Assembly: GCF_046630445.1 (NCBI RefSeq)
Contig: NC_092341.1
Location: 256,232,501-256,296,500 of the forward strand
Origin: Rutidosis leptorrhynchoides
Taxonomy: Eukaryota; Streptophyta; Magnoliopsida; Asterales; Asteraceae
Length of the DNA: 64,000 bases
Direction: 5' to 3'
Position 1 is the first letter of the stretch; the number at the start of each line of letters is the position of its first letter. The notes beneath the pieces were generated by a model. It ran no database searches, was not told the origin of the DNA, and was given only the letters and a program-made list of their open reading frames with translations. Shown here in pieces: positions 48,419 through 60,670 of this stretch. The position numbers were made by a program, and so were the translations under genes.

Positions 48419-50246
48419 TTTCTGATTAGGCTTCCCCACTTATTTATTTAACCCGTATTTTAACTACTCATCTTCTTCATCACCATTTCAAACTCAAATC
48501 CAACCGAGATTAAACCAACATTATAATTAAACACCTAAACGTTTTTAAGACTCTTAACCAAAGTTTAATCGTACCATAACTCTGGAATTAATTGAAAAAA
48601 ACAATAAAAAAAATCAACTTAACTGTTGTCGCGATGAAGAACACATAAAAAAAATAGCTTTTGATTTTTAAGATCGTTTTGGCTCAAGCTTTCTACACGA
48701 AGCATGTTTTAAAACTTTTCTTTAATCTTTATCAAACCTCAATTTAATCTGGAATTTCGAAACAATCACGAATTTGATGAAGAACGGTTCGTTTGACTTT
48801 TTAAATATTAACTTTGACCTGTAAATTCGATCTTGATAGTGAGAATTGGTAAATGAAATTTTACAGAAAGTACGAATAGAGAAATCCTAACAAAACCGCA
48901 TTTATGGATTTTTGAGAATCAAAATTAAATCGAGCTTTTAAATAAAATGTGAAGAACAGGGCAGTTTCCTCTTCACTTCCCCTTTTCTGATTGAAGTCGA
49001 TAGCTGGGAGGCTGTAATGAGTAATTGGTGTTTATAATTAGTAATGTATGTCGATTGGTATTAATTATCAATGACTTTGGCCAAGTCTTATATCAATTTG
49101 GATTTGACAGAAAGTTTGAGCAAGTACTGAAGAAGAAAAAAAATATTAAAAAGTGATTAAGGCCCTAAACAGATTTTGGTTGTTTCTGTGGGGTTGGAAT
49201 CGATTCAGAGACAGAAACAAAAATCAGCTACAGCCTTGAAAGTGAACTACAGCTGAATTACGTATCTTCTTCTATCTAATTATGTATACACCATGTTTAT
49301 ATGTATATATAAAATTCGTATAGGTATTTATATATATAAAATCCTGTATTCTGTATATGTATATGTATATGTAAATATGTAAGTGTATTAATAATAATTT
49401 TAATACTAATAATAGGTATTGAGATAATAATACAATTAATAATAATATAAATAATAAAAATACTAATAATAATGATAATAATAATATAGTATTTATAATA
49501 TTAATAAGTAAAAATAATGATATTAGCTATAATACTGAAAATAATAATTTCATTCATGATAATAACACTATTTGTATTAATGATCATAATACTAATTAAA
49601 TTTTACTATTAATTATAATGATATCTATAATACTAAATATAATTAAATGTATCAAATTTAATATCTATATGTTATTTAGTAATATTAACAACACTGATAT
49701 TAATATTAATCTTTATTTTTAATCATGATGAAAGTAGTAATAATAATGTCAAATGATGAAATTAATAATAATAATGTCAATAACTATATTTTAACTTGTA
49801 ATTACTTTTAATATATTAATGTTAAAATTTTATTATTTATGTAATGTTTACTAATAATAATTGAATATTTATATACTATATATATTACAATTCATATTTA
49901 CTTACATAAAATCATATCTATTTATATATAGATTCATTTTAAATTACAACATGATTATTTCATACTTTATTTACATATTTATTTATAATGTTTAAATTAT
50001 ATTTTATTATATCAAATTATTATATATACATTTGCTTACATTTATTTATATACCTATATACATATATATACACATTTTTACTTACACACAATTGTTCATG
50101 AATCGTTGGTATGGTCAAAAGGTAATTATTTATATGAATATAGATTTCAAAATTTTCAAGACTCAACATCACAGATTTTGCTTATCGTGTCGGAAATATA
50201 TAAAGATTAAAGTTTAAATTTGGTCGGAAATTCCCGGGTCATCACA

Positions 50247-50282
50247 GTACCTACCCGTTAAAGAAATTTCGTCCCGAAATTT
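50247..50282 (-). promoter_or_regulatory. Element F polypurine junction and hairpin
   Basis: The minus strand reads AAATTTCGGGACGAAATTT (hairpin), then CTTTAACGGGTAGGTAC against the LTR, the same layout as element A at 32282-32317. Confidence 0.8.
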
Positions 50283-50604
50283 GAGTGAGGTGGTCATGGC
50301 TAACAATAAAAAATGTTTTCTTGATGAATATGAGTTGATAATTAGAGTTTTATCACCATTGAATAATTTGGATAAAAATATTCAGTTACTCGAAGCGTAC
50401 GAGTGAAGCTATCACAAGAGATTGAAATAGGAAAAGTAAAGATTTGTCTTAACTTTGGACAGAGTTAGGGTTGAATTTAGAAAATATGTTGCGTCTTAAC
50501 TTTTGACGTTGTCTTGGTTGAATTCCGGAATTCAAGGGATTTAAAGGAAAATCTTCGAGATCTAAAAGATTTGATTCTGCGGCGAATAAGGAAATTAAGA
50601 TCTC

Positions 50605-50612
50605 TATAAATA
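50605..50612 (+). promoter_or_regulatory. TATA box on the strand opposite to element F sense
   Basis: TATAAATA in a non-repetitive setting, 125 bases upstream of the small ORF at 50737. Confidence 0.45.
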
Positions 50613-50736
50613 AATACGGTGATTTGCTTCGATTACCCTGTCTGATATTTCCATTATAAATTAAACTCTTCCGTTCCATTACTCTCACCATTCCGATACA
50701 TTCCTTCTTGCTTCATACATCCAAAAGATTCTGAAA

Positions 50737-50910
50737 ATGCTTAATCCAGTTCTAATCCTTGTCCTCACCCTTACTATCGTAACAATCATTCTCCTTTTCC
50801 AACTTCCTCCCGAGGAATCTGCTTACTTCTACTTTACTCTTGGGGTTATAGTGCTTTTAATTCTCCCGTGTCTTTATGTTGCGATACACATTGATATACA
50901 CGGTTTGTAA
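50737..50910 (+). CDS. 57-residue two-membrane-segment microprotein, antisense in element F
   Basis: The frame encodes MLNPVLILVLTLTIVTIILL, a short polar hinge (QLPPEESAYF), a second hydrophobic stretch (LGVIVLLILPCLYVAI) and a short HIDIHGL tail. Two membrane helices of about 18-20 residues with a PPEE loop give a clean hairpin topology. It is preceded by a TATA box and a plausible leader of about 100 bases. It lies on the opposite strand to the element, between the place where pol would be and the 3' LTR. No homologue is recognised. Short length means a chance frame is possible, though the ordered hydrophobic-polar-hydrophobic pattern argues against that. Confidence 0.4.
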   Translation: MLNPVLILVLTLTIVTIILLFQLPPEESAYFYFTLGVIVLLILPCLYVAIHIDIHGL

Positions 50911-52860
50911 TTTATGCGTTGTTATCGGGCTTTATATCTCTCCTTATATTTCCATGTCCCTGCTTCTGTCTCCTATAATTATTGTCATCCACAGTTAATA
51001 CGCTCTCTTATTTGTTGCGATTTATACCCTCTTTCTATTTCGGAGCTTCATGCTTTGGTTTACTTTTCGCAAGTAACGGTCTAGAATTCATAGGTATGGA
51101 GTTTCGAATTATCATAATATACAAGATAGAAAGGAAAAGTAGTAGCACGATTTGATTCGTCAAATTATTAGAATCATTGAGAATAGAGCTACCAAGAATA
51201 TACTTTCTTGATATGTTCTGAAGTTAATTAGAATGAAAGGATTATGTAACATGACACAAGATGGTGGTATGATCTACTGTGAACCATCATGTCCCATTAG
51301 AACTCAGCATGACTTACTGTAATATAATCACGTTGATCAAGTGTCATTATATTATACTAACTCATGCATCAGTTCCCAACATTACTTCAATAACATTCAT
51401 ATTTTAAGCTCGAAAGTTTACAGAATATAGAAACTAACAGTTTCTATATGATGTAACACTGATATCATGAAGAGATTAATGATTTCAGATAAGAATACTT
51501 ATGAAAATATCTTCAGAAATATGGAGGATATTTATAATGAAAGATACGATGATATATTGGAATTTCTAAGATCAGAGGATGATAGAAACTATTGTCTGCA
51601 AGGGTTTAGAGTAAGGAACAAGATATTCACTAAAGACTTTAGTAGACATTGAATCATTTGGATTTTTTTGAAGTCAAACTTATTCTTTGTGATTTGTCCA
51701 CGGCTTTCTTCATAGTTTCGCATAATCCGCTTTTCAGTACTAAATATTCTATTGAATGTTTCCAATATAATAATACACAGGAATCACAAAGAGGTATATA
51801 ATTTCGGACGAGAATATTTATGAGAATATCCTCAGAAATATCGAAGATATTGATGTTGATATTTTGGAATTTCTAAGTTCGATGGTTGATGGAGAAAGAT
51901 GTTCCGCAAAATTTTAACATGACTTCGGGGCAAGATATTCTCTAAAGATTTCAACGGATCCAGAATTATCTAGATTCTTTGAATATAGGGTATGGTCCTT
52001 GTATTTGTCCTTGGTCTCCTTCGTGGTTAGCTCAATCCGTTTTCCAGTTCCAACTTTTCTGAGCTTTTCCAACATACTATTCTTTATCATCAAACTTTCG
52101 ATGATTATGGTCGTTTACGGTTGTCTATGGTTTCTGCTACTTCATTCAGTTTTTTTTTTCAATATTCAGAGTATTGATTTGAACCTGAGTGCTTTTCAGA
52201 ATTCCAGAAGGAGAGATCATAATTCTAAGAGATAAATGTCATACATATAACTGTTGGTGTAGATATGCTGTGAGTTTTCAAAGTACTGATTGCTGATTCC
52301 CGGTAATTGGTATGACAATTCTCGTTACAAGATGCGGATGAGTATATGATAGGGTTTCAATGAATAAATATAATGATTTGTCAGAGAGATTTAAGCCAAG
52401 AAGTAACGAGGTTGCTGGTATGTCTGCTGGTAATATGGTGGAATATAAAAGAATTCTTCGGTATCAAAAGGGTAATCATATATATCAGGATTATAGTAAG
52501 GCTACTTCGAATGAAAAGTCGAAGTTGACTTGTGGAGCTGTGACAAAATTGGCTACCTTGAAAAGGGATCGCAAAATTATTTTTGCTAATGAATGCCAAA
52601 GGATCTGACGCGGCTACGTGTTAAACTTTTACTCAGTTGCCGAGAGTTTCTCAGGTGCATAACTATCTGCACAAATCTTTCCTTCCGTAGATGAAGTGCG
52701 GTTGATTCATCCTATCGATTGAGGTGTTTTCAAGAATCATGAAAGGTTTGAACGCAGTTTTGAATTTTCAAGATACAAATGAGGTTTAAGATGAAATCAA
52801 GTGGCAACTTGAAGAATTATTTAGTTTCATATGTTATAATTAATATTTTAATTCATTTTA
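50911..52860. other. Element F interior with decayed plus-strand frames
   Basis: Contains two diverged direct copies of one segment: 51467-51740, with an open frame (ISDKNTYENIFRNMEDI), and 51790-52060, with a broken relative (ISDENIYENILRNIEDI in pieces). Open frames at 51467-51652 and 52360-52608 on the plus strand have no recognisable domain. No gag-pol motif on the minus strand. Confidence 0.5.
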
Positions 52861-52899
52861 ATTGTCCAATGTTGATAGCACACAGTTAGCAGTGTACAA

Positions 52900-53140
52900 A
52901 TAATAATTCATATATAAGTTATTATATAATATTCGAATTAATTAATACGTATCGTGACCCGTATACGTCTCAGACTCGATCACAACTCAAAGTATATATA
53001 TTATTTGAGAATCAACCTCAACCCTGTATAGAGAACTCGATCATTACTGCATATAGAGTGTCTATGGTGATTCTAAATAATATATATAGATGCGTCGATA
53101 TGATATGTCAAAACCTTGTATACGTGTTCCGATATTTAAA
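52900..53140 (-). repeat. Fossil piece of an element-A-type LTR inside F
   Basis: In reverse complement this matches the element A LTR around 24470-24660 in order: GTATACAA.GTTT, CATAGACACTCTATATG, CTATACAGGGTTGAGGTTGATTC, TTTGAGTTGTGATC. It is diverged, hence old. Confidence 0.75.
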
Positions 53141-53573
53141 GTGCGTAAAATAAATACAGAAATTAAATGACGATAAATAAAGTGCGTAAAGTAAATAACA
53201 AAAATTAAATGACAATAAATAAAATTGCGAGAATATAAATTGCGATAATTAAATTGCGATAAATAAAATGTAATACGGAATTAACAGTTAGCTAGGATTT
53301 TGTTAGCGTGGTTTCTTAATAAAATTTAATATTGTTAATTATTCTGTTTCTAATCAATTTTTATTGTGTCCATTATTTCTTCATTATGCCACTTGTTGGA
53401 TTCTGATAGGTCAAAATCCAAATATGAAATTGAATTTGAATGAAAATAGTTATTCTTTGGTGAACGGATACGTATCTCGGTGGTTGTAAATAAGATAGTG
53501 AATAACTGTTGAATCAGATTCGAAGAATATACAGAGTAACTTATTAATGTGAAATTTAAATATTCCTCGGGTA

Positions 53574-53588
53574 TTACCTACCCGTTAA
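53574..53588 (-). promoter_or_regulatory. Internal copy of the polypurine junction motif in F
   Basis: The minus strand reads TTAACGGGTAGGTAA and continues TACCCGAGG, homologous to the internal copy in element A at 27551-27571. Confidence 0.65.
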
Positions 53589-53781
53589 AAAAAAAAAATT
53601 TCTTTTTTTTTTCACTATTAACAGTTTGTACAAAAGAATTTTTAATTACAATCTTTTTGAAAAACATATATACATATATATTTTCTTTAGATGTAATCAT
53701 GGATTTAATGAGTCAATATGATATTAAACTCATTTGATTTATCGTTAGAACAAGAATATATAATCTCTAACATATTAGAGA

Positions 53782-54372
53782 TTACATAATCACCATGTCG
53801 AACGAAGATAAATGATGTAGAACGATTCGTATAACAATAATTATATTCGAGGTACAAAATGAGATGTCGAGGCATGGATTGTTGATGGTACTGGTGTTGT
53901 TACTGATGGTTCTGTTGATGCCGGTGATGTTGCTGAAGCTGGTAAGTTTTGCACCATGTTCTCCATATTGATTACTCGTGCGCGAAGCTCGTTGACTTCT
54001 TCGATTACCCCGGGATGATTGTCGGTCGGAACGAGCGGATGAATAAGGTTTAGAATCTGAGTTATGATATAGCCGTGGTGAGATATTTGGGAAATGAGGG
54101 TGAAATGGTGTTACGAACAGGTTCGCCGGTAAGTGCTTCAGGTTCTTCGCCAAAAGGTGAATTCGGTTAGTGGATGGGATCGCCTTCTGCGCGTCTCTAT
54201 TGATTAAGTCGACTATGAATCCATCAGATGAATTGGGGATGGATGATTGGTTGATTCATTCTGGTGTCGTTGCTTCCGGAGCTTAGATGACTATTCATTC
54301 TGAATAACTGTCGGGATAACTATCGGAATAGCTGTCGGAATCCGAGGGACTCAAACTGGTTGAGGGATTCAT
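53782..54372 (-). pseudogene. Broken leader ORF of element F
   Basis: An ATG at 54372 opens a Ser/Asp/Tyr-rich frame (DSYSDSYPDSYSE) that stops after 25 codons. A later open stretch (54153-53782) encodes a Ser/Arg-rich protein without a recognised domain. It occupies the place of the acidic ORF of element A, between primer site and internal junction motif. Confidence 0.4.
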
Positions 54373-54790
54373 CTCGTACGATCAGATGAAAGATTTTCGA
54401 TAAGAAATAGATTATAGGATGTAGATTAGTACCCTGCAATACATAATTTACATATGCATATATAATACTAAAATCCCATAAATTACGAAGGAATCTACGG
54501 AATCTGTCAGGCAAAGGTAACAATAACAGATACGCTAAGATATGAATTAGCAGATACGCTAAGATATGAATTTTGTCTATACACTATTCATGCAGTCAAT
54601 GCAATAAGATGTGTCTAGATTAAGAATAATGAGCAGGTAATTTACTAAGGATGATAAACAAATGAATTCCGACTAGAAATGATAAGCAAAACTTATGACA
54701 TGCAGACACGATCGAAGTCCAGACTCACTAATGCTTCCTAACGACTTATCAGTTAGACACACTAATGCAGACCTGGTTCGCTAAGACCTC

Positions 54791-54805
54791 TGCTCTGATA
54801 CCAAC
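54791..54805 (-). promoter_or_regulatory. Element F primer binding site
   Basis: The minus strand reads GTTGGTATCAGAGCA directly after the LTR end, a perfect tRNA-iMet type site. Confidence 0.9.
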
Positions 54806-57800
54806 TGTAGGGACCCGTCCTAATCCATCCGGACGAAGTCCATATCGATTACAAACGATTCACAACAGTTGATTACATCGCGAGGTAATTGACCTCTATA
54901 TGATAAATTTTACAAACATTGCATTCGTTTTTAAAAGACAAACTTTCGTTACATCGACAGTTGACAGGCATGTAAAACATTTCATAATATATCCAAATAT
55001 AATTGACTTAATAATAATCTTGATGAACTCAACGACTCGAATGCAACATCTTTTGAAATATGTCATGAATGACTCCAAGTAATATCTCTAAGATGAGCAA
55101 ATGCACAGCGGAAGATTTCTTTCGTACCTGAGAATAAACATGCTTTAAAGTGTCAACCAAAAGGTTGGTGAGTTCATTAGTTTATCATAAAGAATCATTT
55201 CAAAATCTTAATAGACCACAAGATTTCATACTTCCATTTCTCATAAACAAACGTCCCATACATAGAGACAAAAATATCATTCATATGGATTGAACACCTG
55301 GTAACCGACATTCACAATATACATATAAGAATATCCCCATCATTCCGGGATCCTCCTTCGGACATGATATAAATTTCGAAGTACTAAAGCATCCGGTACT
55401 TTGGATGGGGCTTGTTGGGCCCGATAGATCTATCTTTAGAGTTCGCGTCAATTAGGGTTTATGTTCCCTAATTCTTAGATTACCAGACTATATAAAAAGG
55501 GGCATATTCGATTTCGATCATTCAACCATATAATGTAGTTTCAATCACTTGTGTCCATTTCGTAAAACATTTATAAAAAAACAGCGCATGCATTCTCAGT
55601 CCCAAAAATATATATTGCAAAAGCATTTAAAAAGGGATTAATGAAACTCACGCATATAAATATTGTAAAATAGTTAATAAAGCATTTGCATGTATTCTCA
55701 GCCCAAAAATGTAATGAGTAAAGAGGGATTAAATGAACTCACCATATTGTATTTTGTAGTAAAAATACATATAACTATATTGAACAATACAGGGTTGGCA
55801 TCGGATTCATGAACCTATATTAGTTGTAATTATATTAAAACACATAATTGAATTCGAACAACTTTATATATGAAAATGTTAATTTTGTTATGTTATAGGT
55901 ATTAGATATATACATATCCTTATATATATCACTTGCTTATTAAAGTTATAATAACATTAATTACTATTAGTGATGGTAGAAATGATAGTAATAATAATAC
56001 TTAATATTTTTAATAAGGATTATAATGTTAATAATTTCTATTAGTGATAGTAATAATGATATTAGTGATGATAACTATAAAAATATTGATTTTTACTGTT
56101 AAAGTTAGTTATGATAATGATTTTAATCATTATATTAATAATTCTCATAATAATTTTAATGATAATATTTATATTGATACTAACAATTTTATTATTTACA
56201 AAAATTTACTAATACTAAAAATACTAATAATTTATATTATCATAATTAAACATATTCATAATAATAATATTAAAGTTATAATAATATCATAATTACTTCT
56301 TATACTAATACTAATAATAATATTAGATACAATATTTATAGTTATAATAATAATAATAATAACAATAACAAAAAAATAGTAATCTTAAAAAAAAATATAA
56401 CAAGTTTATACCCTTCAAAAGCTGCTGTAAAAAGAAGTGCTCCCAACGTGACTCGAACTCGCGACCTCATGGACACCCGCTCACTCCCTTAACCATCTGG
56501 GCTATTGCCCGTTTTCTGATTAGGCTTCCCCACTTATTTATTTAACCCGTATTTTAACTACTCATCTTCTTCATCACCATTTCAAACTCAAATCCAACCG
56601 GGATTAAACCAACATTATAATTAAACACCTAAACGTTTTTAAGACTCTTAACCAAAGTTTAATCGTACCATAACTCTGGAATTAATTGGAAAAAAAAAAT
56701 AAAAAAAAAATCAACTTAACTGTTGTCGCGATGAAGAACACATAAAAAAAAATAGCTTTTGATTTTTAAGATCGTTTTGGCTCAAGCTTTCTACACGAAG
56801 CATGTTTTAAAACTTTTCTTTAATCTTTATCAAACCTCAATTTAATCTGGAATTTCGAAACAATCATGAATTTGATGAAGAACGGTTCGTTTGACTTTTT
56901 AAATATTAACTTTGACCTGTAAATTCGATCTTGATAATGAGAATTGGTAAATGAAATTTTACAGAAAGTACGAATAGAGAAATACTAACAAAACCGCATT
57001 TATGGATTTTTGAGAATCAAAATTAAATCGAGCTTTTAAATAAAATGTGAAGAACAGGGCAGTTTCCTCTTCACTTCCCCTTTTCTGATTGAGGTCGATA
57101 GCTGGGAGGCTGTAATGAGTAATTGGTGTTTATAATTAGTAATGTATGTCGATTGGTATTAATTATCAATGACTTTGGCCAAGTCTTATATCAATTTGGA
57201 TTTGACAGAAAGTTTGAGCAAGTACTGAAGAAGAAAAAAAATATTAAAAAGTGATTAAGGCCCTAAACAGATTTTGGTTGTTTCTGTGGGGTTGGAATCG
57301 ATTCAGAGACAGAAACAAAAATCAGCTACAGCCTTGAAAGTGAACTGCAGCTGAATTACGTATCTTATTCTATCTAATTATGTATACACCATGTTTATAT
57401 GTATATATAAAATTCGTATAGGTATTTATATATATAAAATCCTGTATTCTGTATATGTATATGTATATGTAAATATGTAAGTGTATTAATAATAATTTTA
57501 ATACTAATAATAGGTATTGAGATAATAATACAATTAATAATAATATAAATAATAAAAATACTAATAATAATGATAATAATAATATAGTATTTATAATATT
57601 AATAAGTAAAAATAATGATATTAGCTATAATACTGAAAATAATAATTTCATTCATGATAATAACACTATTTGTATTAATGATCATAATACTAATTAAATT
57701 TTACTATTAATTATAATGATATCTATAATACTAAATATAATTAAATGTATCAAATTTAATATCTATATGTTATTTAGTAATATTAACAACACTGATATTA

Positions 57801-58346
57801 ATATTAATCTTTATTTTTATTCATGACGAAAGTAGTAATAATAATGTCAAATGATGAAAGTAATAATAATAATGTCAATAACTATATTTTAACTTGAAAT
57901 TACTTTTAATATATTAATGTTAAAATTTTATTATTTATGTAATGTTTACTAATAATAATTGAATATTTATATACTATATATATTACAATTCATATTTACT
58001 TACATAAAATCATATCTATTTATATATAGATTCATTTTAAATTACAACATGATTATTTCATACTTTATTTACATATTTATTTATAATGTTTAAATTATAT
58101 TTTATTATATCAAATTATTAAATATACATTTGCTTACATTTATTTATATACCTATATACATATATATATACACATTTTTACTTACACACAATTGTTCGAG
58201 AATCGTTGGTATGGTCAAAAGGTAATTATTTATATGAATATAGATTTCAAAATTTTCAAGACTCAACATCACAGATTTTGCTTATCGTGTCGGAAATATA
58301 TAAAGATTAAAGTTTAAATTTGGTCGGAAATTCCCGGGTCATCACA
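54806..58346 (-). repeat. Element F 5' LTR (right copy, 3,541 bp)
   Basis: Nearly identical to 46531-50246, but the stretch equivalent to about 47589-47750 is missing at 55866-55873. The tRNA-like segment is at 56442-56512, where the B-box region has one change (GAACCCG to GAACTCG on the plus strand). Confidence 0.92.
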
Positions 58347-58351
58347 ATATT

Positions 58352-59289
58352 TATATGTACGAATAATCGTTCATTTAACCGGACACGGAAATGAATTAAT
58401 AGTTAATAGACTTATAAAAACAAGGGTGAATTATGTACAAGGACACTTGGCGTAATTGTTAACAAAGTATTAAAACCTTGGGTTACACGTAGTCGATATC
58501 CTGGTGTAATTATTAAACAAAGTATTAAAACCTTGTTACAGTTTAAGTCCCCAATTAGTTGGAATATTTGACTTCGGATATAAGGATAATTTGATGAGGA
58601 CACTCGCACTTTATATTTATGACTGATGGACTGTTATGGACAAAAACCAGACGGACATATTAAATAATCCAGGACAAAGGACAATTAACCCATGGGAATA
58701 AACTAAAATCAACACGTCAAACATCATGATTACGGAAGTTTAAATAAGCATAATTTCTTTATTTCATATTTAAATGCACTTTTAATTATCGCACTTTTAT
58801 TTACTGTCATTTTATTTAATTGCACTTTTAATTATCGTTCTCTTTAATTATCGTAATTTTATTTTATCGAAATTTTATTTTATCGCAATTTCATTATCGT
58901 TATTTACTTTATGCTTTAAATTAAGTTATTTTTAATATTTTACATTAGGTTTTAACTGCGACTTAAGTTTTAAAATCAACAAACCGGTCATTAAACGGTA
59001 AAAACCCCCCTTTTTATAATAATAATATTACTTATATATTTTTGTATTTTTACAAATATAGTTTTTAAAAATATAGCGTTAAGCTTGTTTAAAAGATCCC
59101 TGTGGAACGAACCGGATTTACTAAAAACTACACTACTGTACGATTAGGTACACTACCTATAAGTGTTGTAGCAAGGTTTAGGTATATCCACTCTATAAAT
59201 AAATAAATAACTTGTGTAAAATTGTATCGTATTTAATAGTATTTTATTGTAAAAATATAACTATTTCCTAGTACGCTTCGCACACATCA
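58352..59289 (+). repeat. Element E 5' LTR, second part
   Basis: Continues the LTR after the element F insertion and ends CGCACACATCA. It aligns with reverse-complemented element C LTR (GTCCA/GGACAAAGGACAATTAACCC and the block of AT-rich TTATCG repeats near 58780-58900). Confidence 0.85.
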
Positions 59290-59297
59290 AGTATTTT

Positions 59298-59315
59298 TGG
59301 CGCCGCTGCCGGGGA
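59298..59315 (+). promoter_or_regulatory. Element E primer binding site
   Basis: TGGCGCCGCTGCCGGGGA, eight bases after the LTR, the Athila/Tat type site. Confidence 0.9.
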
Positions 59316-59575
59316 ATGTTTAAACGCCAGAAGCGAAACGCTATCTAAAAAAAAGATTTTTTTTATTAAGTTCTTTGTATAAAAATATACGTTTTAAATT
59401 TTAAAAAATACAAAAATATAAAAACAAAAACAAAATAAAGTATATATTTTTAAGAATTGTTTAAAATACATAAATTATAAAGTACTTTTATTTTCTATTT
59501 TAGTTTTTAAAATTTAAGTTTTTATTTATTTTATATAAATAATTTATATAATTCTAAAACAGAATTCTAAAACAG

Positions 59576-59646
<71 letters not shown>

Positions 59647-60670
59647 CTATCGGCCTGGTACTGTAGCAGCCCATATACTGGCCCGAAACCCTAGCCCATG
59701 CGATCGCATGAGCCCGAAGGCAAAAGTCCATGCGACCGCATGAACGTACCTGACACGCCACATTTTGACTTCCCACAGCAATAATTACGTAATAATTATT
59801 ATTATTATAATTAAAACCCTAATTAGGGTTATATTTAATATTAATTTAGTTTAGTTTATTTATAATTTGTATTTTAAGTTTAATTAGTTTTAATAAATTA
59901 TAAACTTATTACTTTTATAAAATAAATAATATAAAAATAATATTTTTATAAAAATTGTACTTTTTACAACTTTAAGTTTATTTTTATATTTTGTATTTTT
60001 TTATTCGTTTTAGCGTAATATTTGTATTTTTCGCTCGTATTTAGTTTTAAGTTATAGTTTTTGCCATAGTTATTTTTATTTCTAGATTTTTAGACTTTGC
60101 CGTAAAATCCCTTAAGTGCTTTTTCTTTAGAATAAGATTTAGGTGCTTTAGAATTTTGCGACGCCATTTTTAATATTTTAAGTACTTTTTAAGTTATTGC
60201 CGTTTTGGGATATAATATTTCTCTAAGCTTTAATATTTTTAGACGTAACTTTTAATTCTTAGTTTTTAGTTCCTTTTTAAGTTTCGACGCGCTACTTTCT
60301 TATTTTTATTTTTTCGACGTCTATTATTTTTCGACCTTTTATTTTTCGACGTTTTTCGACGCGCTCTTTTTCTTTCTTATTTTTCACCACTCTGATTTTT
60401 AGGACATAGAATTTTCTATTTCTTATCTAAAATTTCTTTAAATTTCAACGAAAAATTATTTTAAGCGGTTAAATTGATAGACATCCAAATTTTCTGTTTC
60501 GCAGTAATAGTTGGATTTGTTAGTGGCTGAGTTGTGAGCTTCCGATTTAAAGGGTTCTGGCTCCCTGCTGCATCTATTGGCTATTCGAAACGTGGGCAAA
60601 AGCAGAAAAGTCTATTAATTTGATAACTTAAATAATTTTGATCTTTTATAACTAATAGGATATTCAGTGA
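59316..60670 (+). other. Element E leader
   Basis: Untranslated, with a (TA)n run at 59580-59646, a palindrome doublet at 59697-59742 (second unit decayed by one base to CATGCGACCGCATG) and TTTTTCGACG repeats at 60280-60380. The last 180 bases are conserved with the element C leader. Confidence 0.8.

Larger units (their letters stand above)
46531..50246 (-). repeat. Element F 3' LTR (left copy, 3,716 bp)
   Basis: Plus-strand ends are TGTAGGGACCCG and GGGTCATCACA. It carries a (TA)n tract and adjacent AT-rich sequence (47589-47750) that the other LTR lacks; otherwise the two are nearly identical. Confidence 0.92.
46531..58346 (-). mobile_element. Element F: non-autonomous LTR retrotransposon
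   Basis: LTRs 46531-50246 and 54806-58346 flank a 4.56 kb interior, with the target duplication ATATT at 46526-46530 and 58347-58351. The primer site lies by the right LTR and the polypurine junction by the left, so the sense strand is minus. The leader is homologous to that of element A (GCATTAGTG...GTGTCT...GAGTCTGGACTTCG), placing F near Tekay, but no gag or pol domain survives. It inserted into the promoter region of the element E LTR. Confidence 0.92.
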
